A DNA stretch of 64,000 bases from positions 1-64,000 of the forward strand of contig DATAJS010000027.1 of NCBI GenBank assembly GCA_036262035.1, read 5' to 3'. This document shows positions 54,895 through 62,994 of this stretch, one piece after another. Source of the stretch: Burkholderiales bacterium. GTDB taxonomy: Bacteria; Pseudomonadota; Gammaproteobacteria; Burkholderiales; SG8-41. The stretch's first letter is position 1, and each line of letters begins with the position of its first letter. The position numbers and the translations under genes are program-made. A model generated the notes under the pieces. That model searched no databases, was not told the DNA's origin, and worked only from the letters and a program-made list of their open reading frames with translations.

Positions 54895-55674
54895 ATGCTC
54901 CGCACGCTTTCCGACTGGCTCTCCGGCCTCGCGCGACCTCGCCGCGAGCCGGGGCGCGTGCCGCACGAGCTTCCGCACTACTGGATCAATCCCGACCGCG
55001 AGACCGAACGCGCGGCATGGATGCGCGGGCAGCTCGAGGACGCGGGCGTGCGGCACCACCGGGTGAGCGCGTGCACGCCTGCGGACCTGCCGCGGATAGA
55101 GCTCCCGCGTCGCCACGATCTGAGGCCGCTGCAGCTCGCGTGCCTCGCCTCGCATCTCAAAGCGCTCGAGCAGGCGCTCGCCGACGGCGCCGAGATGTTC
55201 GTCGTCGTCGAAGACGACATGACGCTGCCTTTCGACATCGATTTCGCGCGGCTCGTCGCGAGCGCACCATCCGACTGGGACATCCTGCAGCTCTACGTCG
55301 TCAAGGCCGACCGCGTGCAGGCGATGTATGCGCGCAGCTACCGCCGCGGCCGGCTGTGGCGGCGCTGGCATCCGCTGCATCACAGCACCGGCGCGTATTT
55401 GTGCTCGCGTGAAGGCGCGCAAAGGCTGCTCGCGCGCGTGAAGCGCGGCGGCTTCTTCGATCTTTCGCGCTATCGCGGCCTGCTGGTCGCCGACGATCTC
55501 ATCTATCGCTGCGTGCGCACGTACACCGCCACCTACCCGCTGTACATCGAGAACGCCGACTTCGGCACCACGCTGGAATCGCTCACGCGCCTGCACGTCG
55601 CGACGCACGCGGCGATCCGCGACATCTGGCGCGCGGGCGACCCGCCGCCGTTCGCGCGGCTGCGCTCGGCGTGA
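54895..55674 (+). CDS. GT25-family glycosyltransferase, second copy
   Basis: The product has 259 residues. It has HYWINPDRETERAAWMRGQL, LACLASHLKALEQALADGAE with MFVVVEDDMTLPF, and HHSTGAYLCSREGAQRLLAR, the same order as the GT25 protein at 52398 but only distantly alike. It starts at ATG 54895; TATGAT at 54860-54865 could be its -10. Its TGA overlaps the GTG start of the next gene. Confidence 0.82.
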   Translation: MLRTLSDWLSGLARPRREPGRVPHELPHYWINPDRETERAAWMRGQLEDAGVRHHRVSACTPADLPRIELPRRHDLRPLQLACLASHLKALEQALADGAEMFVVVEDDMTLPFDIDFARLVASAPSDWDILQLYVVKADRVQAMYARSYRRGRLWRRWHPLHHSTGAYLCSREGAQRLLARVKRGGFFDLSRYRGLLVADDLIYRCVRTYTATYPLYIENADFGTTLESLTRLHVATHAAIRDIWRAGDPPPFARLRSA

Positions 55675-56552
55675 GCCTCGCAGCCGCATCCCTCGCCTTC
55701 CTCGACGGCATGTCGCGGTGCGCGAAAGAGCGCTACCGCGTGCAGCTCCTCGACGAGGCCAGCGGTGAGACTCTCGCGGTGGCGAGCCCGTACGCCTCGT
55801 ATTACGCCGATCCTTTTCTTCTCGTTGCGCGCGGCGAGCGCTGGCTGTTCGTCGAAGAGTTCCACTGCCCATCGAACCGCGCCCATATATCCGCCATGCG
55901 CGTCGGTGAAAATCTGCGCGTGGGCGAAGCCGTTCTCGCGCTCGATCCCGGGTGCCACACGTCGTTTCCGTTCGTGTTCGAGCACGACGGCGCGGTGTAC
56001 CTGCTGCCCGAGACGAGTCAAGCGCGGTCCGTGGACCTCTACGTGTGCGAGGGGCTGCCCGATCGCTGGCGGTTGGCGCAGCGGCTGCTCTCAGGCGTCG
56101 ACTGCGCCGACAGCGTGCTCTTGCTTCATGGCGGCGTCTGGTATCTGGTCACCTCGCAGGCAGACGAAGGCGCGAAGCAGCGCCGGGCGCTCGCGATCTA
56201 CTGGTCCGAGACACTGCTCTCGGGTCACTGGACGCCGCATCCGGTCAATCGCCGGCGCCTGTACGCCGACCGGCCGCACGGCTACGGCCGCAACGCGGGC
56301 GCGATCGTGCGCGCGGGCGATGATTTGCTGCGACCGATGCAGGCGAGCACGCGCTATTACGGCGAAGCGGCCAGTTTGATGCGCATCGACGCGCTCACGC
56401 CCGAGCGCTACGCGGAAGCGCCGTACGCAGGCGAGCATGCGACCGCGCGCATCGCGGCGTTGCGCTCGACGCACCATGTCAGCGCCGCCGGCGGTCTCGT
56501 CGCGTGGGACACGCGCACGCACACCGGCTGGTTCACGCGGGACCGCACATGA
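55671..56552 (+). CDS. GINT1-N-like beta-propeller protein (glycan-associated)
   Basis: The product has 293 residues. SYYADPFLLVARGERWLFVE, CHTSFPFVFEHDGAVYLLPE, DSVLLLHGGVWYLVTSQ, RNAGAIVRAGDDLLRPMQAS and RYYGEAASL repeat a blade-like pattern found in the N-terminal domain of glucosamine inositolphosphorylceramide transferases and related bacterial proteins. The bacterial role is not known; a glycan-binding or transferase function is inferred from its place between GT genes. It starts at GTG 55671 (GTGA overlap) and ends in an ATGA overlap. Confidence 0.7.
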   Translation: MSLAAASLAFLDGMSRCAKERYRVQLLDEASGETLAVASPYASYYADPFLLVARGERWLFVEEFHCPSNRAHISAMRVGENLRVGEAVLALDPGCHTSFPFVFEHDGAVYLLPETSQARSVDLYVCEGLPDRWRLAQRLLSGVDCADSVLLLHGGVWYLVTSQADEGAKQRRALAIYWSETLLSGHWTPHPVNRRRLYADRPHGYGRNAGAIVRAGDDLLRPMQASTRYYGEAASLMRIDALTPERYAEAPYAGEHATARIAALRSTHHVSAAGGLVAWDTRTHTGWFTRDRT

Positions 56553-57508
56553 GCTTCGTCTGGGGTGCGGTTGCGGCGGCCGGTGCGGTCCTCGGCGCGA
56601 CGAGCGCTTACAGCTACGTCGAAGGCGTGCGCTTCTGGCGCGACCTGGCGGACGAGATCGCGCTGCGCAGGCTCAGCCTGACGATCCTCGACCGCGCATG
56701 GACCGAGACGAGCGAGCGCTCGGATGCGATCGTCACGATGACGACGATTCCGAGCCGCATGGCGCTCGTGGGAGAAACGCTCAAGAGCCTGCTGCGCCAG
56801 ACCCGCCCACCGGCGCGCATCGTCATCAATGTGCCGCGGTTCAGCCGCCGCGAGCAGCGCGAGTACGAGATCCCGCCGTACCTCGAGACACTGGCTTCGG
56901 TGGAGATCCACCGCTGCGACGACTGGGGCCCCGCAACCAAGCTCATCCCGTCGCTGCTGCGCTTTCCGCCCGGGCAGAAGATCGTCGTCGCCGACGACGA
57001 CCGCATCTATCCGCCCAACCTGATCGAAGATTTCGAGCGCGCGAGCGCAGCGCACCCGGGCTGCGCGATCGGCCTCGGCGGCTGGCGCGTGCCCGACGAT
57101 CTCACCGACCGCCCGACGACGTTATGGGCGGATCTGCGCGGCCTGCCGCCGGTCCCGCTGAAGGCGACGAGGCTCAAGCAGCCCGTCGAAGTCGACATCC
57201 TCCAGGGCATGGCGGGTTATCTCGTCCGGCCCGATTTCTTCGACGTTTCCCAGGTAACCGACTACAGCGCCGCGCCCGAAGCGGTGTTCTTCGTCGACGA
57301 TGTGTGGCTGTCGGGACACTGCAAGGCGCCCAAGCTCGTCATCCCCGCCGCGCGCATCAACTACGAGCCGATGCGCAACGCGCGCTACTTCAAGTCAACC
57401 AGCGTCGCCCTGATCAACCGCGGCGACGGCACCCCGGAGAGCCGAAACAACACCGTCGCGATACGGCATTTGAAGCATGCGTGGCTGTGCTCGAGAAGCC
57501 GCGTGTAA
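56549..57508 (+). CDS. Membrane-anchored putative glycosyltransferase
   Basis: The product has 319 residues. A hydrophobic start (FVWGAVAAAGAVLGATSAYS) suggests an N-terminal anchor. The catalytic part shows DAIVTMTTIPSRMALVGETL, ARIVINVPRFSRREQ, HRCDDWGPATKLIPSLLRF and KIVVADDDRIYPPNLIEDF (DDD metal motif), then AVFFVDDVWLSGHC. This is a GT-A-like enzyme commonly seen in surface-glycan loci. It is the last gene of the 54895-57508 operon and converges on a small secreted-protein gene. Confidence 0.72.
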   Translation: MSFVWGAVAAAGAVLGATSAYSYVEGVRFWRDLADEIALRRLSLTILDRAWTETSERSDAIVTMTTIPSRMALVGETLKSLLRQTRPPARIVINVPRFSRREQREYEIPPYLETLASVEIHRCDDWGPATKLIPSLLRFPPGQKIVVADDDRIYPPNLIEDFERASAAHPGCAIGLGGWRVPDDLTDRPTTLWADLRGLPPVPLKATRLKQPVEVDILQGMAGYLVRPDFFDVSQVTDYSAAPEAVFFVDDVWLSGHCKAPKLVIPAARINYEPMRNARYFKSTSVALINRGDGTPESRNNTVAIRHLKHAWLCSRSRV

Positions 57509-57576
57509 GTGCGCCGGAGGTTTGATCATCCGCGGACTGGTCGACGTACATGACCTCGAGCCACTTCGCCTGCGGC

Positions 57577-58035
57577 TCATGGCCTGCGCCAGATGCGAAA
57601 CGCGCTGATCGACTCACCGATCAAGCCGTCGATGAACTCCGCGTCGCCGGACGCCCCGCCCGGGAACAGCAGGACGTTCCTGTGCTTGTCGAAAACCAAT
57701 CCCTGCGCCTCGAAAAACCCGATGAGCTCCGAGCGCGGCATCGTCAGGCGAAAGTCGTACACGCGCCAGACCGGGTGGTACTGCGCGATCTGGCGCGCGG
57801 TCTCCTCCAACTTGAGCACTGCCTTCGGCGGCAGCTTCACACCGAGCTCGGCGGGCGTCGGCGGACGTTTCGAAAGCTCGCCCTGTATCGCGACGCGCTT
57901 CTGGTTGACGATGTAGCCGCCTTTCGTGACGGTGGATTCGCCCGCCTGCTCTATGATTTGCGTGAACCGGTCTGCCGCCGCGCATGCGGCCGGCAGAGTG
58001 ACCACCAGAGTCAGGGCGATGCTCGCGAGTCGCAT
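57577..58035 (-). CDS. Secreted protein of unknown function
   Basis: The product has 152 residues. A signal peptide (MRLASIALTLVVTLPAACAA) is followed by a mixed alpha/beta domain with VTKGGYIVNQKRVAIQGELS, YHPVWRVYDFRLTMPRSELI and LLFPGGASGDAEFIDGLIGE. No known family was recognised. It lies at the edge of the glycan cluster, 92 nt downstream of the membrane-protein gene and in the same orientation. Confidence 0.6.
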   Translation of the reverse strand: MRLASIALTLVVTLPAACAAADRFTQIIEQAGESTVTKGGYIVNQKRVAIQGELSKRPPTPAELGVKLPPKAVLKLEETARQIAQYHPVWRVYDFRLTMPRSELIGFFEAQGLVFDKHRNVLLFPGGASGDAEFIDGLIGESISAFRIWRRP

Positions 58036-58127
58036 TGTCTTCACACCCCATCGTATCAAGGCGCTGCAGTGCCGGCTATCGCTCCGGGCAAACGCGTCGG
58101 GGCTCGCCCGGCTGCGCGGCTATCGCA

Positions 58128-59618
58128 CTAAGGGCGATAGGCCGGATACCGCTCGCACTTCGTCCATCCCTGCTCCACCACGTAACTCCCGCCCTGGAAT
58201 ATCGCGCTGTACGCGATCTGCCGCGGATTGAAGTCGGGTCCGAGGCACACCGGCGCGTGCGCGCGGACCGCGTCGACGGACGAAGCGCCCGTCTGGCCCG
58301 CGACCGCATCCGCCTGCGTAATCACCGGCCACGGTTTCAGCGTCCAGTCCACCCGGTATTGCGTGACGAGCAGCGCGACGAAATAAGCGGCCGCGAGCGC
58401 GGCGAGGCCGCGCGGCCCGAGGGCCGATCGCGCAAGCGCCGCCACGACCAGCGCGAGCATGAGCGGCCAGTGCAGCCAGTAGCGCAGCTCGTGCGACTGC
58501 GGCATGAACGCGGTCGCGATCGTGACGAAGACGAACAGCCACAGCAGGAAGCGCCGCTCGCGGAACCCGGTGCGATCGCGCCGCGAGGCGCGCGCGGCGA
58601 GCCACACGGCCAAAGCGATCGACGCGATGACGAGCGGCGCCCAGAAGCCGCCGGTGCGCGCGGGCAGCCCGTCGGTTGTTTCGGCTTCGCTGTGCATGTC
58701 GAGGGTGAGCCTTGGTTCGATGCCGCGCAGTTTCCAGTCGATCTCGGTGATCGACACCAGCCAGTTCACCGGCCGCGCGGCCGGGCCGAGCGCGCTGGTA
58801 TACGGCGGAGCGCTCGGCCAGTCGGGCTCCGGGCCCGGCAGGTCGTATCCCGCAACCGTCCTCGCCAGGGGATAGGCGGGATTCCCGTGCTCGACCACGT
58901 TCCTGAACGCGCTCGCGCCCGCGAGCACGGCGCCGAGCGCTAGCGCAAGCAATGCCGGACGCCATCGCCACCGGTCCGGCGGCGCGGAAATGGATTCCCG
59001 CCTTCGCGGGAATGACCAGATGGCTATGTAGCCGACCGTGAACGCGCCGATCGCGCCGCTCAGCAGGAGCCCGGTGACCTTGGAATTGCCGGCGAGCGCG
59101 GCGCTCGCGACATACACGCAGCACCAGACGAGCAGCCGTGGGTCGTCCCGCCTCGCCGCCGCCTCCATCTTCACCGCCGCGAGCGCCTGGAAGACGATGC
59201 ACGCGGCCACGAATAGATCGATATATGCGGACACGACATGCATGGCGACGAGCGGCACGGCGAGCGCGCCGAACACGAGCACCGCCAGGCTCGCCCTGAG
59301 CGCGCGCGCGGCGACGATGCACAACGCCCCGAACGCCGCCGAATTGATGAGCGCCGTGGCATTGATCGTCCCGGCGGCCTTCCATAACACCCCCTGGATG
59401 AGTTCGGCCGCGAGCGGGAAACCCTCGTACCGCCACTGCATCTCCTGGCTCAGCACGAAGTGGGTGCGCGCCCCTCCGATATCGAGGAGCAGCGCGGAAA
59501 AAGGCAGGTGATACGCCCAGCTGTCCCAATAGAACAGCGGCCGGGCGAGCGACGCCGCGATCGCGAGCGCGAGCACGCAGGCCGCGAGCGCGTCGAGAAC
59601 GCGAACGAGAGGGGTCAC
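58128..59618 (-). CDS. Polytopic membrane protein, GT-C/PMT-like, carrying a repeat-encoded insert
   Basis: The product has 496 residues, about ten membrane helices, then a C-terminal soluble part. The first periplasmic loop (LFYWDSWAYHLPFSALLLDI; FVLSQEMQWRYEGFPLAAEL) resembles the WDSWAYH loop of GT-C enzymes, which use polyprenyl-linked sugars, so a role in glycan transfer or membrane assembly is inferred. Between helices it contains SFPRRRESIS, the translation of a palindromic DNA repeat at 58994-59013. It starts at GTG 59616-59618 (AAGGA upstream) and is divergent from the ABC exporter gene. Confidence 0.75.
   Translation of the reverse strand: MTPLVRVLDALAACVLALAIAASLARPLFYWDSWAYHLPFSALLLDIGGARTHFVLSQEMQWRYEGFPLAAELIQGVLWKAAGTINATALINSAAFGALCIVAARALRASLAVLVFGALAVPLVAMHVVSAYIDLFVAACIVFQALAAVKMEAAARRDDPRLLVWCCVYVASAALAGNSKVTGLLLSGAIGAFTVGYIAIWSFPRRRESISAPPDRWRWRPALLALALGAVLAGASAFRNVVEHGNPAYPLARTVAGYDLPGPEPDWPSAPPYTSALGPAARPVNWLVSITEIDWKLRGIEPRLTLDMHSEAETTDGLPARTGGFWAPLVIASIALAVWLAARASRRDRTGFRERRFLLWLFVFVTIATAFMPQSHELRYWLHWPLMLALVVAALARSALGPRGLAALAAAYFVALLVTQYRVDWTLKPWPVITQADAVAGQTGASSVDAVRAHAPVCLGPDFNPRQIAYSAIFQGGSYVVEQGWTKCERYPAYRP
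58994..59013. repeat. dRS3-like palindrome inside a coding region
   Basis: ATTCCC-N8-GGGAAT, with TGG before and GACCA after, is the same core as at 20046 and 32762. On the minus strand it encodes SFPRRRESI in frame within a loop of the membrane protein. Confidence 0.8.
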
Positions 59619-59680
59619 CGGGTGTTTCGTTCCTTGTGAAGCGGTTGTGAAGCTGCCGCCTTGGCGCCGACTTGGTCGCG

Positions 59681-59686
59681 TAAAAT
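59681..59686 (+). promoter_or_regulatory. Possible -10 element for the ABC exporter gene
   Basis: TAAAAT lies 10 nt before ATG 59697 in the 78-nt divergent gap. A weak TTGGCG (59661-59666) is spaced only 14 nt away. Confidence 0.3.
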
Positions 59687-59696
59687 AACACTCTTC

Positions 59697-61421
59697 ATGC
59701 TCCAGACCTTCAGAGAGCTCCAGCGCTACTTCACAGCGGAAGACCGGCGGCAGTGGCTCGTCCTGCTCGCTTCGTCGCTCGCCACCGGGCTCGCGCAAAG
59801 CCTTACGCTCGCCCTGTTCAACGAAGCGGTCGCCAAATACGGCCGCGGCGAAAGCCATCTCCTCTACCTTCCGCTCGTGCTCGGGCTTGCGGCGCTGGGT
59901 ATCGCGTCGGGGTACTACGGCGCGCTGCGCGGCCACCTCGTGTCCACGCGGATGTCGATACGGCTGCGCGACCGCCTGCTCGACGAGCTCGCCGGCGGCA
60001 ACCTGCGCGTGGTCGAGCGCGTCGGCACCAACGCGCTGCACTACCACCTGATGGTGACGGTACACAACCTCGCGAGCGCATACGAGACGCTGCTCACCTT
60101 CGCGACGTCGTTCGTCATGCTGACCTGCATGTTCGCGTACGTCGGCTGGCTGTCGCCGGTCGGGCTGCTGTGCGGTCTTGCGATCGCCGCGATCGGCGTC
60201 ACGGTGCACTTCCGGCAGGAGCGCAAGAACGTGCCGCGCAAGCGCGCGCTCGACGACCTCACCAACGAAAGCCATCGCCGGCACCGCGAAGTGCTCGAAG
60301 GCTACAAGGAGCTGCGGCTCTACGGCGAGAAGTTCACTCACTACCGCGGCTACATCGACGCGCTGAACCGCGACACCGTCGTCAAGGGCCAGGCGGTGAT
60401 GCGCACCTCGACCGCGGGCGAGCTCGCCACCTACTTCTTCCAGTTCGCGATGATCGCCACGCTGGTGTTCGCGCTGCCGTGGTTCGTTCGGCTGGACGCA
60501 GTGGTGATCATGCAGCTCATGACCGCGATCCTGGTGACGGTCGGACCGCTGTCGGGCGTGGTCGGCGCGATCCCCGGCTTCACGCGGGCGCGCATCGCGC
60601 TCCACAACCTCCAGAACCTCCAGCGCGAGATCGCGGAGACGCGCGAAGCGGGCGAAGCGCAGCACGGACGCACGCTGCCGCCGTTCGAGAAGATCGAGCT
60701 CAAGGGCATCGAGTTCTCGTTCGGCAACGAGACCGCGGGGGAGAGCTTCCACCTCGGCCCCGTCGATTTCGCGCTGACGCGCGGCGAGATCGTGTTCGTC
60801 GTGGGCGGCAACGGCTCGGGCAAGACCGTGCTGATGCGCCTCCTGACCGCGCTGTATCACGCCAGCGCCGGGGGCATCGAATACAACGGCGTTCCGCTGG
60901 CTGCGGAAGACCGCCAGGCCTACCGCGAGAAGTTCTCGACGGTGTTCAGCGACTTCCACCTCTTCCGCGAGCTGCTCGGCCTCGAAGGCGCGTCCCGGGA
61001 AGAAGTGAACGCCTGGCTCGCCCGCCTCGACCTCAAGGGCAAGACCGAGTACCGCGACGGCGAGTTCAGCTCGGTCGCGCTGTCGGCCGGACAGCGGAAG
61101 CGGCTCGCCTTCGCGGTCGCGATGCTCGAGGACCGCCCGATCTACGTGCTCGACGAGTTCGGCGCCGAGCAGGATCCCGAGCACCGCCGCAGCTTCTATC
61201 GCGAGATCCTCCCGGGCTTGCGCGAGGCGGGCAAGACCGTCATCGTCGTCACCCACGACGACGCCTATTTCGACGCCGCCGACCGCATAATCCGTATGGA
61301 TTTCGGCAAGGTCGTGAACGTTGAGGACAACGCTCACGCCGAAGGCAAGGTAGTGAACGTGCAGGAGAACGTGCGCATTGAAGAAGACCACCCGATTCAG
61401 AAAGCTGCTCTCGTCCGCTGA
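59697..61421 (+). CDS. Cyclic-peptide-export type ABC transporter (fused membrane and ATPase domains)
   Basis: The product has 574 residues. Residues ~20-320 are a six-helix export domain ([40 protein letters not shown]). Residues ~345-545 are the ATPase: Walker [16 protein letters not shown], signature [16 protein letters not shown], Walker [14 protein letters not shown] and the switch His in [13 protein letters not shown]. It is closest to the SyrD/PvdE cyclic-peptide export family. Here, in a glycan locus and overlapping aepX by 44 nt, it may export a phosphonate-linked product or glycan precursor. The C-terminus duplicates GKVVNVEDN / GKVVNVQEN. Confidence 0.85.
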   Translation: MLQTFRELQRYFTAEDRRQWLVLLASSLATGLAQSLTLALFNEAVAKYGRGESHLLYLPLVLGLAALGIASGYYGALRGHLVSTRMSIRLRDRLLDELAGGNLRVVERVGTNALHYHLMVTVHNLASAYETLLTFATSFVMLTCMFAYVGWLSPVGLLCGLAIAAIGVTVHFRQERKNVPRKRALDDLTNESHRRHREVLEGYKELRLYGEKFTHYRGYIDALNRDTVVKGQAVMRTSTAGELATYFFQFAMIATLVFALPWFVRLDAVVIMQLMTAILVTVGPLSGVVGAIPGFTRARIALHNLQNLQREIAETREAGEAQHGRTLPPFEKIELKGIEFSFGNETAGESFHLGPVDFALTRGEIVFVVGGNGSGKTVLMRLLTALYHASAGGIEYNGVPLAAEDRQAYREKFSTVFSDFHLFRELLGLEGASREEVNAWLARLDLKGKTEYRDGEFSSVALSAGQRKRLAFAVAMLEDRPIYVLDEFGAEQDPEHRRSFYREILPGLREAGKTVIVVTHDDAYFDAADRIIRMDFGKVVNVEDNAHAEGKVVNVQENVRIEEDHPIQKAALVR

Positions 61422-62994
61422 GCTCGAATTCGTCTGCGAAGCGCACAACGGGCTGTCCGCGCGCATCGCCGAGGAGGCGGGGTTCAGCGCGATCTGGGGC
61501 AGCGGCCTCACGATCTCCGCGCAATTCGGCGTACGCGACAACAACGAAGCGAGCTGGACGCAGGTCATGGACGTCGTCGAGTTCATGGCCGACGCGACGA
61601 GCGTGCCGCTCATGCTCGACGGCGACACCGGCTACGGCAACTTCAACAACGTCCAGCGCCTGGTGAGGAAGCTCGAGCAGCGCGGCGTCGCCGCGGTGTG
61701 CATCGAGGACAAGCTCTTCCCCAAGACCAACAGCTTCATCGCGGGCGAGAAGCAGCCGCTGGCCGATCTCGACGAGTTCTGCGGCAAGATCAAGGCGGGC
61801 AAGGACGCGCAGGGCGACGACGATTTCTCGATCGTCGCGCGCGTCGAAGCGTTCATCGCCGGACGCGGGCTCGACGAAGCGCTGAAGCGCGCGAGCGCGT
61901 ATCACGCGGCGGGCGCCGACGCGATCCTGATGCACAGCGCGCTCAGCGTGCCCGACGAGATCCTCGCGTTCATGCGCGAATGGGGCAATCGCTGCCCCGT
62001 CGTCATCGTGCCGACCAAGTATTACTCGACGCCCTCCAGCGTCTATCGCGACCACGGCGTCTCGATGGTGATCTGGGCGAACCACCTGCTGCGCAGCGCG
62101 ATCGGGGCGATGCAAGCAACGGCCAAAGAGCTCTTCGAATCGCAAAGCCTCGCGCGGATCGAGCAGCAGGTCGCGACAGTAAGCGAGATCTTCCGGCTCC
62201 AGGGCGCGGCCGCCTATGAAGCCGCCGAGCGCCGCTACCTGCCGTCGGGCGCGCGCGCCCCGGCCGCGCTGGTGCTCGCCGCGTCGCGCGGCGAGGAGCT
62301 GCGCGAGCTCACCGAGGAGCGCCCGAAAGCGATGGTGCGCATCGGCGACAAGCCGCTGCTCGCGCACATCGTCGACAGCTATCACGGCGCGGGCGTGGGC
62401 GACATCACCGTGGTGCGCGGCTACAGGAAGGAAACCGTCGACCTGCCGCACCTGCACTACGTCGACAACGACGAGTATGCCGACACCGGCGAGCTGCACT
62501 CGCTGTGGAAAGGGCTCACCTCGCGAAGCTGGGACGGCGAAGGCGTCGTCGTCTCGTACGGCGACTGTCTGTTCCGCAAGTACGTGGTCGAGAACCTGCG
62601 CGAGACCGGCGCCGACATCGTGATCCCGGTCGACACCCAGTGGCAGGACAGCGTGAACCGCGATCGCGACGTCGATTACGTCGAATGCTCGCTCCCGTAT
62701 TCGCGCACGCACTACAGCCGCGCGGTGACCCTGAAGCGCATGTCGGGCGACCTGCCGCAGGGCTCGATCCACGGCGAGTGGATGGGCCTGCTCTACGTCT
62801 CCGCCAAGGCGCTGCCGGCGGTGCGCGCGGCCTTGCATGAAATGCACGAAGACCCGCGCAACCGCAAAGCCAAGGTGCCGGCGCTGCTCAATCGCCTCGC
62901 CGCCGCGGGCCACGACGTGCGCGTCGTATATACCAGCGGCAACTGGCTCGACGTCGACAGCCTCGAAGACGTCGTCAACGCGGCGGGGTTCTGA
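61378..62994 (+). CDS. aepX: Phosphoenolpyruvate mutase fused to a nucleotidyltransferase
   Basis: The product has 538 residues. Residues ~10-280 are PEP mutase: [34 protein letters not shown] and the catalytic [11 protein letters not shown]. It turns PEP into phosphonopyruvate, the C-P bond-forming step. Residues ~295-535 are a sugar-nucleotidyltransferase-like domain ([38 protein letters not shown]), as in enzymes that make CMP-activated phosphonates. The start is TTG 61378, inside the ABC gene, the only candidate that keeps the family N-terminus. It overlaps aepY by one base. Confidence 0.9.
   Translation: MKKTTRFRKLLSSAELEFVCEAHNGLSARIAEEAGFSAIWGSGLTISAQFGVRDNNEASWTQVMDVVEFMADATSVPLMLDGDTGYGNFNNVQRLVRKLEQRGVAAVCIEDKLFPKTNSFIAGEKQPLADLDEFCGKIKAGKDAQGDDDFSIVARVEAFIAGRGLDEALKRASAYHAAGADAILMHSALSVPDEILAFMREWGNRCPVVIVPTKYYSTPSSVYRDHGVSMVIWANHLLRSAIGAMQATAKELFESQSLARIEQQVATVSEIFRLQGAAAYEAAERRYLPSGARAPAALVLAASRGEELRELTEERPKAMVRIGDKPLLAHIVDSYHGAGVGDITVVRGYRKETVDLPHLHYVDNDEYADTGELHSLWKGLTSRSWDGEGVVVSYGDCLFRKYVVENLRETGADIVIPVDTQWQDSVNRDRDVDYVECSLPYSRTHYSRAVTLKRMSGDLPQGSIHGEWMGLLYVSAKALPAVRAALHEMHEDPRNRKAKVPALLNRLAAAGHDVRVVYTSGNWLDVDSLEDVVNAAGF

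Noticed and set aside
53107-55872. A 921-codon minus-strand open frame across the transferase genes
   Set aside because: It runs antisense to real genes in both halves; no family motif is visible in it.
58128-61628. A 1166-codon minus-strand open frame
   Set aside because: Only its 3' part (58128-59618) is membrane-protein-like; the rest is antisense to the ABC exporter, with composition typical of GC-rich shadow frames.
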